Source: Ruminiclostridium sufflavum DSM 19573 (GTDB lineage Bacteria > Bacillota > Clostridia > Acetivibrionales > DSM-1351). From it: a stretch of 64,000 bases of DNA. The translations under genes and the position numbers were made by a program. Shown here piece by piece: positions 18,690-27,512 of this stretch. The notes beneath the pieces were generated by a model. The model was not told the origin of the DNA and did not search any database. It was given only the letters and a program-made list of their open reading frames with translations. Location: positions 22,053-86,052 of the forward strand of contig NZ_QKMR01000006.1 in NCBI RefSeq assembly GCF_003208175.1, written 5' to 3'. The number at the start of each line of letters is the position of its first letter. The first letter of the stretch is position 1.

Positions 18690-19703
18690 ATGGACGAAAG
18701 AATAGCTGTAAGCTTCCCCAATCTGGGGAATGGGATAGACTTTAATATTTCTAATGTAGCTTTTAGGGTATTTAATATTCCTATTTACTGGTATGGTATT
18801 ATTATTGCGTCTGCTTTTCTGGTGTGTGTGCTTTGGGCTATGAAGGATTCAACCAAGTTCGATTTGGTACCCGATACGATAATAGACTTAATGCTGTTTG
18901 CTGCTCCTGCGGCAATTATTTGTGCAAGAATTTATTATGTGATATTCAGTTGGGATAAGTACAGCTCAAGTCTTAAAGAGATTTTTAATACAAGAAACGG
19001 CGGTCTTGCCATATACGGAGGAATAATAGGAGCAGTTATAACTGCATACCTTGTTGCAAGGTACAAAAAAATACCTGCTCTGAAATTGTTTGATTTTGCG
19101 ATTCCGTACGTTGCACTTGGACAGGCTATAGGACGATGGGGGAATTTCTTTAATCAGGAAGCCTTCGGTACAAATACTTCTCTTCCCTGGGGAATGACCA
19201 GTCCTGTTACAAAAGCATATTTATCAAACCATGCACAGGAATTGCAGCAGCAAAGCGGAATAACAGTATATCCTGATTTGCCTGTTCACCCGACTTTTTT
19301 ATACGAATCGATTTTAGACTTGGCGGTTTTTGTTTTCCTGATATGGATGAGAAAGAAGAAAAAGTTCAACGGTGAGGTGTTTTGCTTCTACTTTTTGACA
19401 TATTCACTTGGAAGAGCCTTTATCGAAGGACTTAGAACTGATAGCCTTATGTTAGGAAGCTTAAGAGTATCACAGCTTTTATCGGTATTGTTTGTAATTG
19501 CATTTGGCATTTTTATAATTTATAAAAGGGCTAAAATAAAAAATGAAAGCCTTGAACAAGCGGAAGCAGGACACAGCATTTATGCAGGTATACTTAAAGA
19601 TATGGAAAAAGAGAGCCTTGAGGAAGAGAAGCTAAACGAAAAGGCTGAAAGTGATGCTGTCCAGTCTGAGCAGGAGCCGGAGGCCGGTGATGAGGCTGAC
19701 TAA
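18690..19703 (+). CDS. lgt: Prolipoprotein diacylglyceryl transferase, C-terminal tail cut by a repeat
   Basis: Lgt transfers diacylglycerol from phosphatidylglycerol to the lipobox Cys of prelipoproteins in the membrane. The 337-residue protein has seven TM helices and the key motifs RNGGLAIYGGIIG and GRWGNFFNQEAFG, then HPTFLYES and a TYSLGRAFIEGLRTDSL block. GGAGG at 18680-18684 points to ATG 18690, not the upstream GTG at 18678. Residues beyond about 280 form an acidic tail (EQEPEAGDEAD). The stop TAA at 19701 coincides with the left edge of repeat copy C, and more acidic coding-like sequence follows the repeat, so the tail has been shortened. Catalytic parts are intact. Confidence 0.96.
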   Translation: MDERIAVSFPNLGNGIDFNISNVAFRVFNIPIYWYGIIIASAFLVCVLWAMKDSTKFDLVPDTIIDLMLFAAPAAIICARIYYVIFSWDKYSSSLKEIFNTRNGGLAIYGGIIGAVITAYLVARYKKIPALKLFDFAIPYVALGQAIGRWGNFFNQEAFGTNTSLPWGMTSPVTKAYLSNHAQELQQQSGITVYPDLPVHPTFLYESILDLAVFVFLIWMRKKKKFNGEVFCFYFLTYSLGRAFIEGLRTDSLMLGSLRVSQLLSVLFVIAFGIFIIYKRAKIKNESLEQAEAGHSIYAGILKDMEKESLEEEKLNEKAESDAVQSEQEPEAGDEAD

Positions 19704-19767
19704 GGTTAATTACGGTTCAAGCCTTTGCGACGATATATCGTCTTTTTAGCCGATAGTAATTGACTTT
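19704..19767 (+). repeat. Dispersed palindromic repeat, copy C (inserted in the lgt 3' end)
   Basis: This is the cleanest copy: left GGTTAATTACGGTTCAAGCC, centre CGACGATATATCGTC (a self-complementary hairpin), right AGCCGATAGTAATTGACTTT. The ends pair as TAATTAC/GTAATTGA. It directly abuts the lgt stop codon, and the sequence beyond it continues the acidic tail in another frame. Confidence 0.85.
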
Positions 19768-19843
19768 CGGGGAAGGAAATATTGAAGGCGGTGACAGGCA
19801 GGATAATGAGGCAGAGGATATAAAGGAAGAGCCAAAAGAATAA
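19766..19843 (+). pseudogene. Detached remnant of the lgt acidic tail
   Basis: Read in the frame starting at 19766, this gives FGEGNIEGGDRQDNEAEDIK and then EEPKE before TAA at 19841-19843. The strongly acidic, Gln/Glu-rich composition matches the end of lgt on the other side of repeat copy C. It has no start codon or ribosome site of its own. I read it as the original lgt terminus, separated by the insertion. Confidence 0.6.
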
Positions 19844-19876
19844 GAAATTTAAATGTATTTTTAGGAACGGTGAAAA

Positions 19877-20998
19877 ATGTATTTTGTAGAAAAGTTAAAG
19901 CCCCAAAGTCCATATAAAAGGTTTGACTATCCACTGTTTACTGCCGTAATGGTGTTATCGGTAATAGGACTTTTTGTTTTGAACAGTGCTGTAAAAAACA
20001 AACCTAATATTTTAAAATCACAGGTGTTGGCTTTTATTATGGGAATAGCCTTATGCTTGATTTTAAGCGCAATTGATTACAAGGATCTGAAGTTTTTCAG
20101 TCTGCTTATTTTCTTCGGAGCTATGGGCTTGATGGTTATTACGCTGCTTTTCGGACATGGTGAGAATCTTGGAAATAAAAATTGGATTAAAATTGCGGGA
20201 ATGAGTGTTCAGCCTTCAGAATTCGCGAAGCTGGCATATATCATTCTGGCTTCGGTATTTCTTGAAAGAATTAAGGACAGTCAGGAAACAGATAAGTCAG
20301 ATATCATAAAGTTTATTGTATATTCAGGTGTAGCCATAGGCTTTGTTCTGTTGCAGAAGGATTTGGGAACAGCTCTTGTATTTGGTTTTATATTTCTTAT
20401 TTTTATTTATATTGTAGGAATCCCATATAGATATATATTCATCCTGTGCGGGTGCCTCACTCTTTCCTTGCCCTTTGTATGGATTTACGTGCTGAATGAT
20501 AAAAGAAGAGAAAGAATATTGACTTTTATATCACCTGAAAGAGATCCTCTGGGCGGCGGCTATAATGTTATTATGTCAAAAATGGCAATAGGCTCGGGAC
20601 AGCTTTTTGGCCAAGGATATGAAAATGGTATTCAGACTCAGAGCAGAAGTGTTCCTGTGAATGAATCGGATTTTATATTTTCAGTGGTCGGAGAGGAGTT
20701 CGGTTTTATTGGCGGGATAATTATTATTTTACTGGGATTGTTTATTATACTCAGGTGTATTTATATAGCCAAGAATTCCAGCGATTCTTACGGTACCTTT
20801 TTGGTAATGGGTATTACCGGAATGATTGCATTTAATTTTATTGAAAATATAGGTATGAGTATAGGCTTGCTGCCTGTTACAGGCTTGCCGCTGCCTTTTG
20901 TAAGTCAGGGAGGTACTGCAATGCTGGTATATTTTATGTCAATTGGAATCGTACTGAGCGTATCCATACGAAGGAAAAGAGGCTTCAGCACGGCATAA
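19877..20998 (+). CDS. FtsW/RodA/SpoVE-family SEDS glycosyltransferase, probably RodA
   Basis: SEDS proteins polymerise lipid II into glycan strands together with a class B PBP. The 373-residue protein has about ten TM helices and the family blocks GHGENLGNKNWIKIAG, VQPSEFAKLAYI, LLQKDLGTALVFG and FSVVGEEFGFIGG, ending VTGLPLPFVSQGGTAM. A separate family member at 30109 sits in the mur cluster and is the FtsW/SpoVE candidate, so this one is more likely the elongation protein RodA (inference). ATG 19877 follows AGGAACGG. A terminator follows at 21068. Confidence 0.88.
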   Translation: MYFVEKLKPQSPYKRFDYPLFTAVMVLSVIGLFVLNSAVKNKPNILKSQVLAFIMGIALCLILSAIDYKDLKFFSLLIFFGAMGLMVITLLFGHGENLGNKNWIKIAGMSVQPSEFAKLAYIILASVFLERIKDSQETDKSDIIKFIVYSGVAIGFVLLQKDLGTALVFGFIFLIFIYIVGIPYRYIFILCGCLTLSLPFVWIYVLNDKRRERILTFISPERDPLGGGYNVIMSKMAIGSGQLFGQGYENGIQTQSRSVPVNESDFIFSVVGEEFGFIGGIIIILLGLFIILRCIYIAKNSSDSYGTFLVMGITGMIAFNFIENIGMSIGLLPVTGLPLPFVSQGGTAMLVYFMSIGIVLSVSIRRKRGFSTA

Positions 20999-21067
20999 TG
21001 CTTTAAAGCTTTTTATTACCTATGGAGATTTTATATAAATATAAAAAACTAGTACTTTTGGACTATA

Positions 21068-21102
21068 AAAGACGGGATGTTTTTCCTGTCTTTATTTTTT
21101 TT
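21068..21102 (+). terminator. Rho-independent terminator after the RodA-like gene
   Basis: AAAGACGGGA (21068-21077) pairs with TCCTGTCTTT (21084-21093) around a T-rich loop (one G-T pair) and is followed by ATTTTTTTT. It separates the lgt-rodA unit from the mraZ operon. Confidence 0.85.
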
Positions 21103-21124
21103 ATAATTTATTATTTAAAAACTA

Positions 21125-21153
21125 TTGTAAAAATAACGATTTTGCAATAAAAT
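21125..21153 (+). promoter_or_regulatory. Candidate sigma-A promoter of the mraZ operon
   Basis: TTGTAA (21125-21130) and TAAAAT (21148-21153) are separated by exactly 17 bp. They lie just after a terminator and 11 bp before the GTGG direct repeats, the position expected for an autoregulated mraZ promoter. Confidence 0.6.
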
Positions 21154-21161
21154 ATCCATAT

Positions 21162-21190
21162 AAGTGGTGAGAAGTGGAGGAAAGTGGAGG
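21162..21190 (+). promoter_or_regulatory. MraZ operator: three GTGG repeats at 10-bp spacing
   Basis: GTGG occurs at 21164, 21174 and 21184, in units AAGTGGTGAG, AAGTGGAGGA and AAGTGGAGGA. MraZ is an octameric ring repressor of its own operon and is known to bind short G-rich direct repeats with a 10-bp period in E. coli and Mycoplasma. The position between promoter and gene supports the call. Confidence 0.7.
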
Positions 21191-21216
21191 AATTTATGAA
21201 GTGAGGGGTGTACAAT

Positions 21217-21648
21217 TTGTTTTATGGTGAGTACCAGCATACAGTTGACCCAAAAGGCAGAGCGATCGTACCCTCAAAATTCAGAGAGGGCTTGGGAGAC
21301 AGGTTCATTATTACTAAGGGACTTGACTGCTGTTTGTTTGCATACTCATTAGAAGAGTGGACAAGCTTGGAAAACAAGTTGAAAACACTTCCCTTTACAG
21401 ATAAGGATGTACGTGCATTTATAAGATTTTTCTTTTCCGGTGCGGCTGAGTGCGAGCTGGATAAGCAGGGAAGAATACTCATACCGCAAAATTTACGTGA
21501 ATACGCAGCGCTTGTAAAGGAGATATCTGTAATTGGAGTTTCCTCAAGAGTTGAAATATGGGACAAAACTAAATGGGAAGAATATAACAGTGATGACAAT
21601 ATAAGCGCCGATAAAATTGCAGAAAAGATGGCCTTGCTGGGGATATAA
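21217..21648 (+). CDS. mraZ: Transcriptional regulator MraZ
   Basis: MraZ is a double-AbrB-fold DNA-binding protein that represses the division/cell-wall cluster it heads. The product carries both DxxxR repeats: [14 protein letters not shown] near the N-terminus and [17 protein letters not shown] near residue 80. The TTG at 21217 lies 8 bp after GAGGGG (21203-21208) and gives [15 protein letters not shown] and 143 residues, the classic start and length. The GTG at 21208 overlaps that ribosome site. rsmH follows after 61 bp. Confidence 0.95.
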   Translation: MFYGEYQHTVDPKGRAIVPSKFREGLGDRFIITKGLDCCLFAYSLEEWTSLENKLKTLPFTDKDVRAFIRFFFSGAAECELDKQGRILIPQNLREYAALVKEISVIGVSSRVEIWDKTKWEEYNSDDNISADKIAEKMALLGI

Positions 21649-21709
21649 AAATGCAGTTCAAAAACATATCTCTGCTAAGTATAGATTGGAAAAGACTTTG
21701 AGGTGAGGA

Positions 21710-22651
21710 ATGGAATTTAAGCATAAATCTGTGCTGCTTGATGAGTGCATTGAATATTTGAATATAAATCCGGAAGGAGTTTATATTGACGGTACTATCG
21801 GCGGAGCGGGACACTCGTCTGAGATATACGGAAGATTAAATTCAAAGGGATTATTAATAGGCTTGGATCAAGATGGTTTTGCCGTAGAAGCCTCTGCAAA
21901 ACGCCTTGATGAAATAAAATCAGAGGCAAACTATAAGATAGTAAATACAAATTTTAAACATATAAAAAAGGCGTGTGGAGAATTAGGGGTTAAGGAAGCT
22001 GACGGTATATTGCTTGATTTGGGAGTTTCTTCACATCAGCTTGACGAAGCTTCCAGAGGATTCAGCTATCAGCAGGATGCACCGCTGGATATGAGGATGG
22101 ACACAAAAGCTCAGTTATCTGCATATCAAGTAGTCAATGAATATTCGGAGCAAGAGCTTTATCGTATCATTAGAGATTTCGGGGAAGAAAAGTGGGCCTC
22201 CAGAATTGCAAAATTTATTGCGGAAGCCCGAGAAGTAAAGCCAATAGCTACAACCTATGATTTGGTTGACATCATAAAAAAAGCAGTGCCCAGTGCTGCA
22301 AGACGAGACGGTCCGCATCCGGCAAAAAGAACCTTTCAGGCAATCAGAATTGCCGTTAATCATGAACTTGATATATTAAACAATACTATTGCCGATTGTG
22401 TGGCATTGCTGAAAAGCGGAGGGAGGCTCTGCATAATTACCTTTCATTCTCTTGAAGACAGGATTGTAAAGGTGCAGTACGCTAAATATGTAAATCCATG
22501 TACCTGTCCGCCTTCTTTTCCGGTTTGCGTATGCGGAGGAAAGCCTGAGGCTGTATTGGTAAACCGAAAGCCCATTGTTTCATCAGAGCAGGAGCTGGAA
22601 TCTAATCCAAGAGCAAGAAGTGCAAAACTTAGGGTATTACAAAAAATTTAA
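21710..22651 (+). CDS. rsmH: 16S rRNA m4C1402 N4-methyltransferase
   Basis: RsmH (MraW) methylates the N4 of C1402 in the 16S rRNA decoding site using SAM. The 313-residue protein starts [19 protein letters not shown] and contains the SAM-binding GTIGGAGHS, then [20 protein letters not shown], the inserted domain, and [17 protein letters not shown] 21710 follows GAGGTGAGG. It occupies its conserved place between mraZ and the ftsL-like gene. A 400-bp A-rich spacer follows. Confidence 0.97.
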   Translation: MEFKHKSVLLDECIEYLNINPEGVYIDGTIGGAGHSSEIYGRLNSKGLLIGLDQDGFAVEASAKRLDEIKSEANYKIVNTNFKHIKKACGELGVKEADGILLDLGVSSHQLDEASRGFSYQQDAPLDMRMDTKAQLSAYQVVNEYSEQELYRIIRDFGEEKWASRIAKFIAEAREVKPIATTYDLVDIIKKAVPSAARRDGPHPAKRTFQAIRIAVNHELDILNNTIADCVALLKSGGRLCIITFHSLEDRIVKVQYAKYVNPCTCPPSFPVCVCGGKPEAVLVNRKPIVSSEQELESNPRARSAKLRVLQKI

Positions 22652-23040
22652 ATAAGTTTGACAAAAAATAAAAACAAATGAAAAAGAGCAAGAGAAGCAA
22701 ACAAATGAAAAAAAGCAAAATACAAAAGAAAAGAAGAAATAAAAAACACAAAAGATAAAAAGCAAGCGGGAAACACAAAAAACAAAACCAAACAAATGAG
22801 AAACTAAAGACAAATACACAAAAGACAAAAAGCAGTTAAAAACACAAGGTCAATTATGGTTCAAGCCTTAGTACGATATTATATCGTTTATTCAGGCGAT
22901 AGCAGTTGATTCTAAGCGAAAGAATTAAAGTACAAAAGAAGAAGGATTAAAAACACACAAAGGATAAAAAGCAATTTAAGACACAAAAGAAGAAATAAAA
23001 AGCATAAGGAACTATAAGTCTATAAAATGATTTCTGACGG
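22652..23040 (+). repeat. A-rich, T-poor spacer with degenerate ACACAAAAGA-AAAAAGCA repeats
   Basis: The + strand is almost all A, G and C for nearly 400 bp. A loose unit, ACACAAAAGA(T/C/A)AAAAAGCA plus 6-10 bases, recurs at about 22748, 22774, 22816, 22956 and 22982. Repeat copy D (22848-22912) interrupts one unit. No ORF has a ribosome site; a Lys/Arg-rich 26-codon run from ATG 22678 is not credible as a gene. The transcript would be an unstructured purine-rich stretch between rsmH and ftsL. Confidence 0.55.
22848..22912 (+). repeat. Dispersed palindromic repeat, copy D
   Basis: Left GGTCAATTATGGTTCAAGCC, centre TACGATATTATATCGT (hairpin), right CAGGCGATAGCAGTTGATTC. Several end positions differ from copy C, so it is an older or drifted copy. 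It interrupts an A-rich repeated tract. Confidence 0.75.
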
Positions 23041-23051
23041 GAGTGATATAA

Positions 23052-23540
23052 GTGGCGGCTTCAAAAAATAAATATGTATACGGATCAGTTGCGGAAAATA
23101 TTGAAAATGATATATATGATCCATATGAAGAAAATGCCGTACTCAAGTCAAAAAAAATTGCAAGGAACAATAAAAAGCTAAAAGCAAAAATAACCTTTTG
23201 CATTTTGACGGCTTTCAGCCTGTGCGCGCTGACTATGTTCAGGTATGCTCAAATAAGCCAGCTAAGCTATGAAAATGAAAAGCTAAACAAGCAATATATT
23301 GAAATGCAGAATGATAATCAATTATTGTCAATTGAAATCCAAAATGCCAAGAGCTTAAGAAATATTCGAGAAGTGGCTGAGAACAGCCTGCATATGCATA
23401 AGCCTAACAAAAGTCAGATTGTATATGTTGAGGTGCCGAAAGAGGATATAACTATGACTGCAAGCAAGGAGAAGTCTAAAATAGGCATCATTATTGAAGA
23501 TATTGAAAATAGCCTGAAAAAAGTCTTAAATATATTTTGA
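23052..23540 (+). CDS. ftsL: FtsL-like cell-division protein
   Basis: FtsL is a bitopic protein of the FtsQLB subcomplex that connects the divisome to septal synthases. The 162-residue product has a charged cytoplasmic N-terminus (about 50 residues), one TM helix (ITFCILTAFSLCALTMFRYA), and a coiled coil with a heptad-like pattern (SYENEKLNKQYIEMQNDNQL) followed by a short C-terminal domain. The GTG at 23052 lies 7-8 bp after GGGAGTG. Sequence identity in this family is low; the call rests on topology and on position between rsmH and the PBP gene. A terminator-like hairpin follows. Confidence 0.8.
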   Translation: MAASKNKYVYGSVAENIENDIYDPYEENAVLKSKKIARNNKKLKAKITFCILTAFSLCALTMFRYAQISQLSYENEKLNKQYIEMQNDNQLLSIEIQNAKSLRNIREVAENSLHMHKPNKSQIVYVEVPKEDITMTASKEKSKIGIIIEDIENSLKKVLNIF

Positions 23541-23579
23541 CTGGTATTATGATAATTGAATTAATATACTTATCTCTTG

Positions 23580-23626
23580 ACTATAGATTATATTTAAAAT
23601 AAACGATATAAAATCTATAGTTTTTT
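23580..23626 (+). terminator. Terminator-like hairpin after ftsL
   Basis: ACTATAGATT (23580-23589) is an exact inverted copy of AATCTATAGT (23612-23621), followed by TTTTT. The stem is AT-rich with a 22-base loop, so termination may be partial, allowing read-through into the PBP and mur genes. Confidence 0.6.
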
Positions 23627-23747
23627 CGTATGTAAGGATGATTAGAGAGTTTATGTATTTTTACATTTTAGGTGATATTATATTTTGAAATTAATAAATA
23701 TTATTTATAGATGGTTTATCTTTATAAGAATACTAGGGGGGATACTT

Positions 23748-25943
23748 TTGACAAATATGAATATTAAACTGAAGAAGAGGCTTTTGTTTATACTGGGGTT
23801 TTTCACCTTTTTTACAATATGCCTGATTTCAAGAATAGCGTGGATTCAATTCGTGAATGGTCAGGAATATCAGCAGAAGGCATTTGAGCAGCAAACCAGT
23901 AACAGGACTATAAGTCCCAAAAGAGGAACAATTTATGACAGAAACATGGAACCCTTAGCTGTCAGCGGATCTGTTGAAACAATCAGCTGCAGTCCTCAGG
24001 TTATAAAAAAGCTATCTCTCGATGTTGATAAAATTTCAAGTGATTTATCAGCTATTCTGTCAATGGATAAGGAAACCATTAGGAAAAAGCTGGTGAAATC
24101 CTCAAGATATGAGCTTATTAAGAAAAAGGTTGATAAGGATATCGGCTCAAAGGTAAGGCAATGGAAGAAAGATAATGAAATTGACGGGATATACATAGAT
24201 GAGGATACAAAGAGATTTTATCCAAACAGCAACCTTGCGGCGCATGTTGTTGGATTTACAAATGTTGACAACGACGGTCTTGACGGTGTTGAGAAGATAA
24301 TGGATAAATATTTGAAGGGAGTTCCGGGTAAGATACTGAGCGAAGTAGATGCCAGCGGCGTTGAGCTTAGTATGGGTCAGGAGCAGTATATTCAGCCGCA
24401 GGATGGTAATGATGTAATACTGACAATTGACGAAACCATTCAGTATTTTGCGGAAAAGACATTAGAAAAGGCTATTTCAGATAATAATGTTATAAATGGT
24501 GCAACTGCCATAGTCATGGATCCGAGAAACGGAGAAATACTGGCATTAACCTCAAAGCCGGATTTTGATTTAAACAATCCCAGAGCAGCTCCTTCGGGTG
24601 TTGACAAAACTGCATGGACAGGTACATCTACCGAGGATGTGCAATATCTTCAAAAAACAGTATGGAGGAATAAAGCAGTTGTTGACACATATGAGCCGGG
24701 ATCAACCTTTAAGCCTGTTACGGCATCTGCAGGACTAGAGGAGGGCTTGGTGACTCCGGAAACTCAGGTTACAGATGCGACAATTAAAGTAGGAGGATGG
24801 AATATACATTGCTGGAAGCCCAATGCTCACCTTCATGAGACCTTCAGGGAGGGAGTTTATAATTCATGCAATCCTGTTTTCGTAAGACTTGCACAGCAAT
24901 TAGGCATAAGTAAGTTTTATAGCTACATCAAGGCTTTTGGGTTTTATCAAAAAACAGGAATAGATTTGCCGGGAGAGGCAATAAGCATTATACATACCAA
25001 ACCCACGGAAATTGACATGTGCACCGCATCCTTCGGACAGCGGTTTCAAATAACTCCGATTCAGCTTATACAGGCATATGGCGCTATAGCTAACGGGGGA
25101 GAGCTTATAACGCCGCATGTGGTAAAAGAGGTTATAGACAGCTCCGGAAATGTAATAAAAAAATATGAGCCCAATGTAGTCAGAAGGGTAATATCGAAGC
25201 AAACCTCGGGTACTGTGGTGGATATACTCAGGGGTGTTGTTGATGTGGGTACCGGTAAAAATGCACGGGTTCCGGGTTATAAAATAGGCGGGAAAACCGG
25301 AACCTCAGAAACTGTTGCATCAAAAGATATCGTAGTTCAAGGGAAAAACAAAAGGTATATTGTTTCTTTTTCTGCCATTGCACCTACTGACAATCCTTCC
25401 CTTTGCGTTCTGGTGGTTCTGGACTGGCCGGATGTATATAGTCCCGGCGGAGGTATGCTTGTAGCCCCTGTTGTCGGAAAGCTTATAGATGATATCCTGA
25501 CTTATCAGGGAGTTGAAAAGGAATATACCGATGAGGACAAAAAGCTTTTACAGAAAGAGGTTCAGGTTCCGGATGTAAAAGGAAAAACAGTGGAAGAGGC
25601 AATAAAGATATTGAAACAAAATAAGCTTGAGTATAAAATAGAAGGAAGCAATAAGGATATGAAGGCTGTTGTTCAGGCTCAGACTCCGAAATCCTCTGCT
25701 TTATTAAATGAAAACTCATTAGTAATACTGTACACTTATAAGCCGGAAAGCGAGGCTAAGGCTACTGTGCCGGATGTAAAAAATAAATCTGTGTATGAAG
25801 CAACGCAGGCATTTAAGGCAGTGGGGCTGAATATAAGGATAAATGGCACCGGTACCGCCGTCAGTCAGGATAAAGAGGCAGGTAAGGTTATTACTAAGGG
25901 AACTGTGGTTGAAGTTATGTTCAGAAACATAGTTTCAGACTAA
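23748..25943 (+). CDS. spoVD: Class B penicillin-binding protein with two PASTA domains (SpoVD/FtsI type)
   Basis: This is a septal peptidoglycan transpeptidase. The product of about 731 residues has an N-terminal TM anchor, a PBP dimerisation domain, and a transpeptidase domain. The nucleophile motif STFK lies in YEPGSTFKPVTA, with SCN and KTGT following. Two C-terminal PASTA repeats start at VPDVKGKTVEEA and VPDVKNKSVYEA. Clostridia use SpoVD-like PBPs in this cluster either for division or for spore cortex, so the vegetative or sporulation role is uncertain. The frame is open to 23685, but the TTG at 23748 follows AGGGGGG with 6-bp spacing and is preferred. Confidence 0.92.
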   Translation: MTNMNIKLKKRLLFILGFFTFFTICLISRIAWIQFVNGQEYQQKAFEQQTSNRTISPKRGTIYDRNMEPLAVSGSVETISCSPQVIKKLSLDVDKISSDLSAILSMDKETIRKKLVKSSRYELIKKKVDKDIGSKVRQWKKDNEIDGIYIDEDTKRFYPNSNLAAHVVGFTNVDNDGLDGVEKIMDKYLKGVPGKILSEVDASGVELSMGQEQYIQPQDGNDVILTIDETIQYFAEKTLEKAISDNNVINGATAIVMDPRNGEILALTSKPDFDLNNPRAAPSGVDKTAWTGTSTEDVQYLQKTVWRNKAVVDTYEPGSTFKPVTASAGLEEGLVTPETQVTDATIKVGGWNIHCWKPNAHLHETFREGVYNSCNPVFVRLAQQLGISKFYSYIKAFGFYQKTGIDLPGEAISIIHTKPTEIDMCTASFGQRFQITPIQLIQAYGAIANGGELITPHVVKEVIDSSGNVIKKYEPNVVRRVISKQTSGTVVDILRGVVDVGTGKNARVPGYKIGGKTGTSETVASKDIVVQGKNKRYIVSFSAIAPTDNPSLCVLVVLDWPDVYSPGGGMLVAPVVGKLIDDILTYQGVEKEYTDEDKKLLQKEVQVPDVKGKTVEEAIKILKQNKLEYKIEGSNKDMKAVVQAQTPKSSALLNENSLVILYTYKPESEAKATVPDVKNKSVYEATQAFKAVGLNIRINGTGTAVSQDKEAGKVITKGTVVEVMFRNIVSD

Positions 25944-26045
25944 ATCGGCAAATTATGAAATATACTAGTTATATAGGGCAATAATTGTTTGTAAGTGCTT
26001 GATTGTAAATAGATTATGCTTGACTACCGGCAGGAGGTGTATTAC

Positions 26046-27512
26046 TTGTTACTTAGTGAATTAGTGAGAGGTTTGGAAATAAAGAGTTTGAAGGGGAACC
26101 CGGATATAGCCATTGAGGCTGTTGCATATGATTCCAGAAAGGCCAGACAGGGAAGCTTGTTTGTATGTATTGACGGAACCGTTTCTGACGGGCATAAGTA
26201 CATTGCCGATGCTATTGAAAACGGTACTAGAGCTTTTTTAGTACAAAGACCTGTGGAAGTTCCCGAGGGGATAACTGTTGTTGAAATCGAGGATACCAGA
26301 TATGGTCTTGCATGTGTTGCGGATGCTTTTTTCGGGCATCCCTCGCAGAAATTTAATCTGGTGGGAATAACGGGCACCAAGGGAAAAACTACAACTTCTT
26401 ATATGGTAAGGGCAATTCTTCAGGCAGCAAGCCATAAAACAGGTTTGATAGGGACAGTTGCGAACTTAATAGGAGATGAGATATTATATGCCACAAGAAC
26501 CACACCCGAATCATATGACTTGCAGAGCCTGTTCAGTGATATGGCGGAAAAAAAGGTTGACAGTACGGTTATAGAGGTATCCTCACAGGGCTTGGAATTG
26601 CACAGGGTGGCAAAATGCGACTTCGATATCGGAGTATTCACTAACTTTTCCAGAGACCATATAGGGCCAAAGGAACATGCAACGCTTGAGGAATATTTTA
26701 ATGCAAAGGCTAAGCTATTCGGAATGTGTAAGCAGGCAGTCATAAATATTGACAGTGAGCATGGAAGGAAAATGGCTGAGCTTGCTAAGTGCAAGGTATA
26801 TACTTACGGTATTTCCGAAAATGCAGATATAAGAGCCATAAATATAATTAAAGAGACTCTGTATACCTCTTTTATGCTTGTTTCTCCATGGGGAGGCATA
26901 CCGGTAAAAACAAACCTGCAGGGCAATTTTAATATATATAATGCCCTTGCTGCAATAGGTGCGTGCTGCCTGATACCCGGGATAACCCTGGAGCATGTCA
27001 AGGAAGGGCTTATGAATGTGAATGTACCCGGCAGAATGGAGACAGTTCCTACATACGGAAACTATTCTGTTCTGATAGATTATGCCCACACTCCTGACAG
27101 TCTTGAAAAGGTTCTTTCTACAGTTAAGGAATTTGCAAGGGGCAGGGTAGTAAGCTTGTTTGGCTGCGGCGGAGACAGAGATGCGGGTAAAAGACCTCAG
27201 ATGGGTGAGATTTCGGGAGATATTGCCGATTTTTCAATAATCACCTCTGATAATCCCAGAACTGAGGACCCGGAAAAAATAATAAACGATATAGAAGCAG
27301 GCATGCTTAAAACAGACGGGAAATATATTAAAATAACAGATAGAAGGCAAGCAATAAAATTTGCTCTTGAAAATACACAGGATGGAGATATAATTGTTTT
27401 GGCGGGCAAAGGCCATGAGACCTATCAGCAATTTAAGGATAAAACTATTCATTTTGATGAACGTGAGGTAGTAAATGAGCTGTTGGCGGAGCTTGGAAGG
27501 AGTGCTGAATGA
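26046..27512 (+). CDS. murE: UDP-MurNAc-tripeptide synthetase (meso-DAP adding)
   Basis: MurE adds the third residue of the stem peptide in the cytoplasm. The 488-residue protein has the Mur-ligase P-loop GITGTKGKTTTSYM, the central VIEVSSQGLELHRV and NFSRDHIG motifs, and the C-terminal DYAHTPDSLEKVL. The DNPR motif in TSDNPRTEDP indicates meso-diaminopimelate rather than lysine as substrate. TTG 26046 is 8 bp after AGGAGG (26032-26037) and gives MLLSELVRGLE; the ATG at 26016 is before the ribosome site. Its end overlaps murF by 4 bp (ATGA). Confidence 0.96.
   Translation: MLLSELVRGLEIKSLKGNPDIAIEAVAYDSRKARQGSLFVCIDGTVSDGHKYIADAIENGTRAFLVQRPVEVPEGITVVEIEDTRYGLACVADAFFGHPSQKFNLVGITGTKGKTTTSYMVRAILQAASHKTGLIGTVANLIGDEILYATRTTPESYDLQSLFSDMAEKKVDSTVIEVSSQGLELHRVAKCDFDIGVFTNFSRDHIGPKEHATLEEYFNAKAKLFGMCKQAVINIDSEHGRKMAELAKCKVYTYGISENADIRAINIIKETLYTSFMLVSPWGGIPVKTNLQGNFNIYNALAAIGACCLIPGITLEHVKEGLMNVNVPGRMETVPTYGNYSVLIDYAHTPDSLEKVLSTVKEFARGRVVSLFGCGGDRDAGKRPQMGEISGDIADFSIITSDNPRTEDPEKIINDIEAGMLKTDGKYIKITDRRQAIKFALENTQDGDIIVLAGKGHETYQQFKDKTIHFDEREVVNELLAELGRSAE

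Noticed and set aside
19704-19767. Simple intrinsic terminator explanation for the repeat family
   Set aside because: Copies share long end blocks and variable centres, lack a consistent T-run, and one lies inside a former coding sequence.
22678-22758. Lys/Arg-rich 26-codon peptide in the A-rich tract
   Set aside because: No ribosome site; any frame in such A-rich DNA would give Lys-rich runs.
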